Origin: JALOAT01 sp041677345
Lineage (GTDB): Bacteria; Pseudomonadota; Gammaproteobacteria; Thiohalomonadales; Thiohalomonadaceae
Direction: 5' to 3'
Assembly: GCA_041677345.1 (NCBI GenBank)
Contig: JBAYQE010000002.1
Coordinates: 15,376-79,375 of the forward strand
DNA length: 64,000 bases
In this document: positions 61,097 to 64,000 of the stretch, piece after piece
How the letters are laid out: each line of letters begins with the position of its first letter
Numbering within the stretch: position 1 is the first letter of the stretch
The notes under the pieces: generated by a model
Database searches by the model: none
What the model was told of the DNA's origin: nothing
The model's input: the letters and a program-made list of their open reading frames with translations, nothing else
Program-made: the position numbers and the translations under genes

Positions 61097-62167
61097 TTGA
61101 AACTGGAAACCGCGACCAACATCTTGCTGTGCCTGCGCTATGGCATCGGCGACCTGGTGATGGAACTTCCGGCCATCAAGGCGCTGCGCGCGGCCCGGCC
61201 ACAGGCGCGCATCACCGGCCTGGGTGCCCATCCCGCCATCGAACTCCTGCAGGGCGAAGGCTGGCTCGATGCCCTGGTGACTGCCCAGTCCTTCGGTTAC
61301 CGTGAATGGGCCGATCCCGGCACGGAGTTCAGCAACACCGCCTTTGCCGACTGGTATCGCGCGCAGCGCTTCGATGCAGTGCTCGATCCCTCCCATGCAG
61401 TGTTCGGGATCGCCGCCACCATATGGCGCGAGGGCGCGCCCTGCATGTACGACGTGTCACGCGAGTTGCAAAGTCGTGCGTTGGCCCTGGGCCTGCACGG
61501 CTATGAGGCGGTGCGGCGTTCCGTGGGCGACGGCTGGGGGATCCACATCCCCGCAGAAGCACGCCCCGCGCTCGCCCTCACCGTACAGGAGCGGGCTGCG
61601 GCGCAGGCCGTGTTATTTGCAGTGCACACCGGTAGCCGCCCGCTGGCGGCCGTGGCCACCGCCGCCTCGTCGCCCCTGAAACGCTGGTCCGTGCAGCGCT
61701 TCGCGGCCGTGGCCGAATTTCTGTCGGACGCCGGATATGCCGTGCTCGCCCTGGGTGCACCCGAAGAAACCGCCGCAGAAAAGACGCTGTTGTCGGAACA
61801 TGCCGTGTGGCTCACGCCGCAACACCTGCGCGTCACCACCGCAATCCTCGAAAACTGTCGGCTGCTGGTGTGCAACGACACGGGCCTGATGCACCTGGCG
61901 GCTGCCGTGGGTTGCCCGGTGGTGCCCGTGTTCGGCCCCACCAGCCCGACCATCTACGCTCCACCGGGCGCGTTCGCCGTGGGAGGGATGCCCGCGCCGA
62001 GCTGCCGCAAGGAAATTGAATTCGGCCCCACGGATTGTGTGATACGTGGGACCTGCGAGGAGGGCGCACCGGGCTGCATTGCGCGCATCACCGTCGATCA
62101 GGTACTCGCAGCCGTCGGCAAGATCATTCGCGGAGATCGTACATGGCAGCCCCCAACCGCGTACTGA
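61097..62167 (+). CDS. Glycosyltransferase family 9 protein (heptosyltransferase-like)
   Basis: 356 residues. LLCLRYGIGDLVMELPAIKAL is the N-terminal loop, LKRWSVQRFAAVAEFLSDAG the linker, and CNDTGLMHLAAAVGCPVVPV plus FGPTSPTIYAP the ADP-heptose-type binding region. The C-terminal EFGPTDCVIRGTCEEGAPGC is cysteine-rich. TTG at 61097 with GAGG six bases upstream is the only good start. It is likely involved in LPS or other glycan assembly. The end overlaps the next gene by 25 bases. Confidence 0.88.
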   Translation: MKLETATNILLCLRYGIGDLVMELPAIKALRAARPQARITGLGAHPAIELLQGEGWLDALVTAQSFGYREWADPGTEFSNTAFADWYRAQRFDAVLDPSHAVFGIAATIWREGAPCMYDVSRELQSRALALGLHGYEAVRRSVGDGWGIHIPAEARPALALTVQERAAAQAVLFAVHTGSRPLAAVATAASSPLKRWSVQRFAAVAEFLSDAGYAVLALGAPEETAAEKTLLSEHAVWLTPQHLRVTTAILENCRLLVCNDTGLMHLAAAVGCPVVPVFGPTSPTIYAPPGAFAVGGMPAPSCRKEIEFGPTDCVIRGTCEEGAPGCIARITVDQVLAAVGKIIRGDRTWQPPTAY

Positions 62168-62850
62168 ATCTGGCGGAGATCGATTCGCCCGGATTCCAGG
62201 GTCCGCTTGCGCGCATGGAAACGCTGCTGGCGCGGGAACATATTTCGTACCTGCATCCGAGCAAGTATTGGGAGTATCCCTGGGCGTTGGAGCGGGCGCA
62301 GTTGGCTGCGCACGCCCGTGTGCTGGATGCCGGTTGCGGAGCCTCCATCTTCCCCATCTATCTCGCCGATCAGGGCTTCCGTGTGAGTGCCATCGACCTG
62401 CAACCACCGTTCGGTCTGGACGAGCTGCATGGGCTTGCAGTGGAGTACGTGGCGGGCGACCTGTGCCGGCTGCCCTGGGCCGACGCCAGCTTCGACGCCG
62501 TGTTCTGCATCTCGGTCATCGAGCACCTGGGCCACGACTGGGTGCCGCAGGCCCTGGGGGAACTGCGCCGCGTGCTCAAGCCGGGCGGGCAGCTCCTGCT
62601 CACCACCGACTACTACGAGCGGGCCGATGCCACGTTGTGGTACGAGGGTCCGGGCGAGCGCTTTCCGGTGGACTGGGGATTCTTCGACGAGGCATTACTG
62701 AGAAAATATTTTCTCCGTGCCGAGGGCTTCCGCGTGGACGGTGATGTGGATTTGGCGGTCAACTGGCCTGCAACCCGCGACATCATGCGTCGCTTCCACG
62801 GCTATCCCTATACCAGTGTTGGCATCGCCCTACGGCGAGAGTCGCGATGA
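62143..62850 (+). CDS. Class I SAM-dependent methyltransferase
   Basis: 235 residues. VLDAGCGASIFPIYLADQG is the SAM loop, VEYVAGDLCRLPWADASFDA the second, and CISVIEHLGHDWV the catalytic-side block, followed by LRRVLKPGGQLLLTTDYY. The gene begins inside the GT9 gene, so the two are translated together; a sugar or lipid methylation is inferred. No membrane segments are seen. Confidence 0.85.
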   Translation: MAAPNRVLNLAEIDSPGFQGPLARMETLLAREHISYLHPSKYWEYPWALERAQLAAHARVLDAGCGASIFPIYLADQGFRVSAIDLQPPFGLDELHGLAVEYVAGDLCRLPWADASFDAVFCISVIEHLGHDWVPQALGELRRVLKPGGQLLLTTDYYERADATLWYEGPGERFPVDWGFFDEALLRKYFLRAEGFRVDGDVDLAVNWPATRDIMRRFHGYPYTSVGIALRRESR

Positions 62851-63027
62851 CGGGGAGACCCGGAGTACCGGCTGCCACGCTCATCGAAGCGGTTCCATCC
62901 GTGCGCCACAGATACCAGGAAGCAGAGAGGTGTCTGGTCTGCACGCACCTGCATCCAGCGCTCGCCTTTCGGAGGGCCACCCGGGGATCTCGGGCGAGTC
63001 GCCGCGGGCAGGTGGTCCAAAACAAGA

Positions 63028-63057
63028 AAGGCCGGCAACACATGTTGCCAGCCCTTT
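63028..63057 (-). terminator. Bidirectional terminator of tRNA-Val and the methyltransferase mRNA
   Basis: GGCAACA and TGTTGCC form a strong core stem that extends through a 2-base mismatch to AAAGG/CCTTT. On the minus strand TTTCTTGTTTT follows, which would end the tRNA transcript 18 bases past its 3' end. On the plus strand TTTGTTTTTCTT follows, which would end the methyltransferase mRNA. Confidence 0.75.
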
Positions 63058-63074
63058 GTTTTTCTTGCGGTATT

Positions 63075-63149
63075 TGGTGGGCGCGACAGGGATTGAACCT
63101 GTGACCCCATCCGTGTGAAGGATGTGCTCTCCCGCTGAGCTACGCGCCC
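63075..63149 (-). tRNA. tRNA-Val, anticodon CAC
   Basis: 75 bases on the minus strand, with CCA encoded. Acceptor GGGCGCG/CGCGCCC pairs fully. The D arm is GCTCAGCGGGAGAGC, the anticodon arm CATCC-TTCACAC-GGATG with CAC at positions 34-36, the variable loop GGGTC, and the T arm ACAGG-TTCAATC-CCTGT. It reads GUG. It lies upstream of psiE and gltX on the opposite strand. Confidence 0.95.
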
Positions 63150-63207
63150 AAGAAGGTGATTTTCGTGGCCTTTTGGCCGCGAGGCAATCGCCCCTCGGAG
63201 GCCGCGC

Positions 63208-63236
63208 ATATTAGCGATGCCGATCGGCTTCGTCAA
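63208..63236 (-). promoter_or_regulatory. Sigma70 promoter of tRNA-Val
   Basis: On the minus strand TTGACG (63231-63236) and TAATAT (63208-63213) are separated by exactly 17 bases. The start would lie near 63201, about 50 bases before the mature tRNA. Confidence 0.65.
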
Positions 63237-63307
63237 TACTTCTTGTGTACCCCCACGGCCCGAAGGGGCGGCTATAATGCGGCCCTTCCGTATGCCAGGG
63301 TTTTCAC

Positions 63308-63712
63308 ATGTTGGACCTGAAGTTGCGCGCCGGCGGCAAGCGCGCGGTCGAGTTCGTGGAGGACATCGGCCTGTTCATCATCCTGGTGGCCACGCTCATC
63401 GCGGGCGGCCAGGAGGTGTGGGCCATGATCGGCCACGGCACGGTGCGGCTTGCCGACCTGCTGTTGCTGTTCATCTATCTTGAAGTGGTGGCCATGGTGC
63501 ACGCCTATTGGCAGGCGGGCCATCTGCCGGTGCGTATGCCGTTGTACATTGCCATAGTGGCTCTGGCGCGGCATCTGATTCTGGATATGACGCATCTCAG
63601 CACAGAGAAGATCCTTGCCATCGCTGCCGGCATCGTACTGCTCGGGCTGGCGGTGCTCGTGGTGCGCTACGGCCATATACGCTTTCCCTATGAAGGTTCC
63701 GGCCAGAAATGA
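63308..63712 (+). CDS. psiE: PsiE-family inner membrane protein
   Basis: 134 residues with four helices (about 18-40, 48-70, 78-98, 100-120). LLLLFIYLEVVAMVHAYW and ALARHLILDM are the PsiE blocks. The E. coli member is induced by phosphate starvation; the function is unknown. A TATAAT box at 63273-63278 lies 30 bases before the start, but no matching -35 is seen. It is followed 24 bases later by gltX. Confidence 0.87.
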   Translation: MLDLKLRAGGKRAVEFVEDIGLFIILVATLIAGGQEVWAMIGHGTVRLADLLLLFIYLEVVAMVHAYWQAGHLPVRMPLYIAIVALARHLILDMTHLSTEKILAIAAGIVLLGLAVLVVRYGHIRFPYEGSGQK

Positions 63713-63736
63713 GGCCGGTGTGATTCGGACGAACCA

Positions 63737-64000
63737 ATGACCATAAGAACCCGTTTTGCCCCCAGCCCCACCGGCTATCTGCACATCGGCGGCGCCCGCA
63801 CGGCGCTGTTTTCCTACCTCTATGCGCGCCACCATGGCGGCGTGTTCGTGCTGCGCATCGAGGACACGGACCTGGAGCGTTCCACACCGGAATCGGTGAA
63901 CGCCATCCTGGAGGGCATGACCTGGCTCGGGCTTGAATACGACGAGGGCCCGTTCTACCAGACCAAGCGTTTCGACCGTTACAAGGAAGTGGTGCAGCAA
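63737..64000 (+). CDS. gltX: Glutamate--tRNA ligase, N-terminal part (3' truncated by window)
   Basis: The first 88 residues are present. TRFAPSPTGYLHIGGARTAL carries the class I HIGH-type motif (HIGG), and VLRIEDTDLERSTPESVNAI the next conserved block. It charges tRNA-Glu. The frame is open to the end of the window; the KMSKS motif lies beyond it. Confidence 0.97.
   Translation, partial: MTIRTRFAPSPTGYLHIGGARTALFSYLYARHHGGVFVLRIEDTDLERSTPESVNAILEGMTWLGLEYDEGPFYQTKRFDRYKEVVQQ

Overview
The window comes from a high-GC gammaproteobacterium, most likely of the Chromatiales/Ectothiorhodospiraceae type. This is inferred from the bamA-skp-lpxD-fabZ-lpxA order, a complete aa3-type cytochrome oxidase operon, an exosortase-A-type (XrtA/PEP-CTERM) exopolysaccharide locus, and the tRNA-Val / gltX neighbourhood. 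No phage, insertion sequence, CRISPR array or plasmid backbone was seen. Most genes are tightly packed with ATGA-type overlaps.

Layout. 1-3201: outer-membrane and lipid A genes (end of bamA, skp, lpxD, fabZ, lpxA; lpxB does not follow). 3202-5766: a possible small RNA or attenuator ending in a strong terminator, a lone cheW, apbE, and a protein with two AP2-like repeats. 6157-9278 (minus): a nucleotide-sugar dehydrogenase and glmS, which supply UDP-amino-sugars. 9489-24497 (plus): an XrtA-type polysaccharide locus with sugar transferase, export lipoprotein, chain-length protein, a kinase-like protein with a broken Walker A, outer-membrane barrel, AAA ATPase, deacetylase, VanZ-like protein, FemAB protein, Asn-synthase-like amidotransferase, acyl carrier protein, acyl-AMP ligase, a NadE-like enzyme and a second acyltransferase. 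The exosortase usually found in such loci is not in the window. 24651-30496: two glycosyltransferases, a DegT-type aminotransferase, wecB and galE.

30551-34662 (minus) is a molybdenum hydroxylase operon (2Fe-2S subunit, Moco subunit, XdhC, MocA-like). Next come heme A synthase (minus), a protein of unknown function, a DUF2254 membrane protein, and a run of a TPP enzyme, an enolase-superfamily enzyme and a very large FAD/Fe-S oxidase. After these are a PAS histidine kinase and, on minus, an SDR, a small membrane protein and a GH15 enzyme. 48975-55940 is the cytochrome c oxidase operon (coxB, coxA, a 39-residue protein, ctaG, coxC, SURF1, a thioredoxin-like protein, ctaB), interrupted by a divergent DUF2909 gene.

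56014-59434 is a compact group: inositol-3-phosphate synthase, a glycosidase-like protein whose TIM-barrel strands look circularly permuted, a histidine phosphatase and a methyltransferase. Its product is unknown. The window ends with a CNNM/CorC protein, a GT9 glycosyltransferase with an overlapping methyltransferase, tRNA-Val(CAC), psiE and the start of gltX.

The two best candidates for something undescribed are (i) the acyl/aminoacyl decoration module in the exosortase-less XrtA-type locus (ACP, AMP ligase, NadE-like, amidotransferase, FemAB/GNAT) and (ii) the inositol group with the permuted glycosidase. All functional statements rest on reading motifs and gene order; no database search was run.
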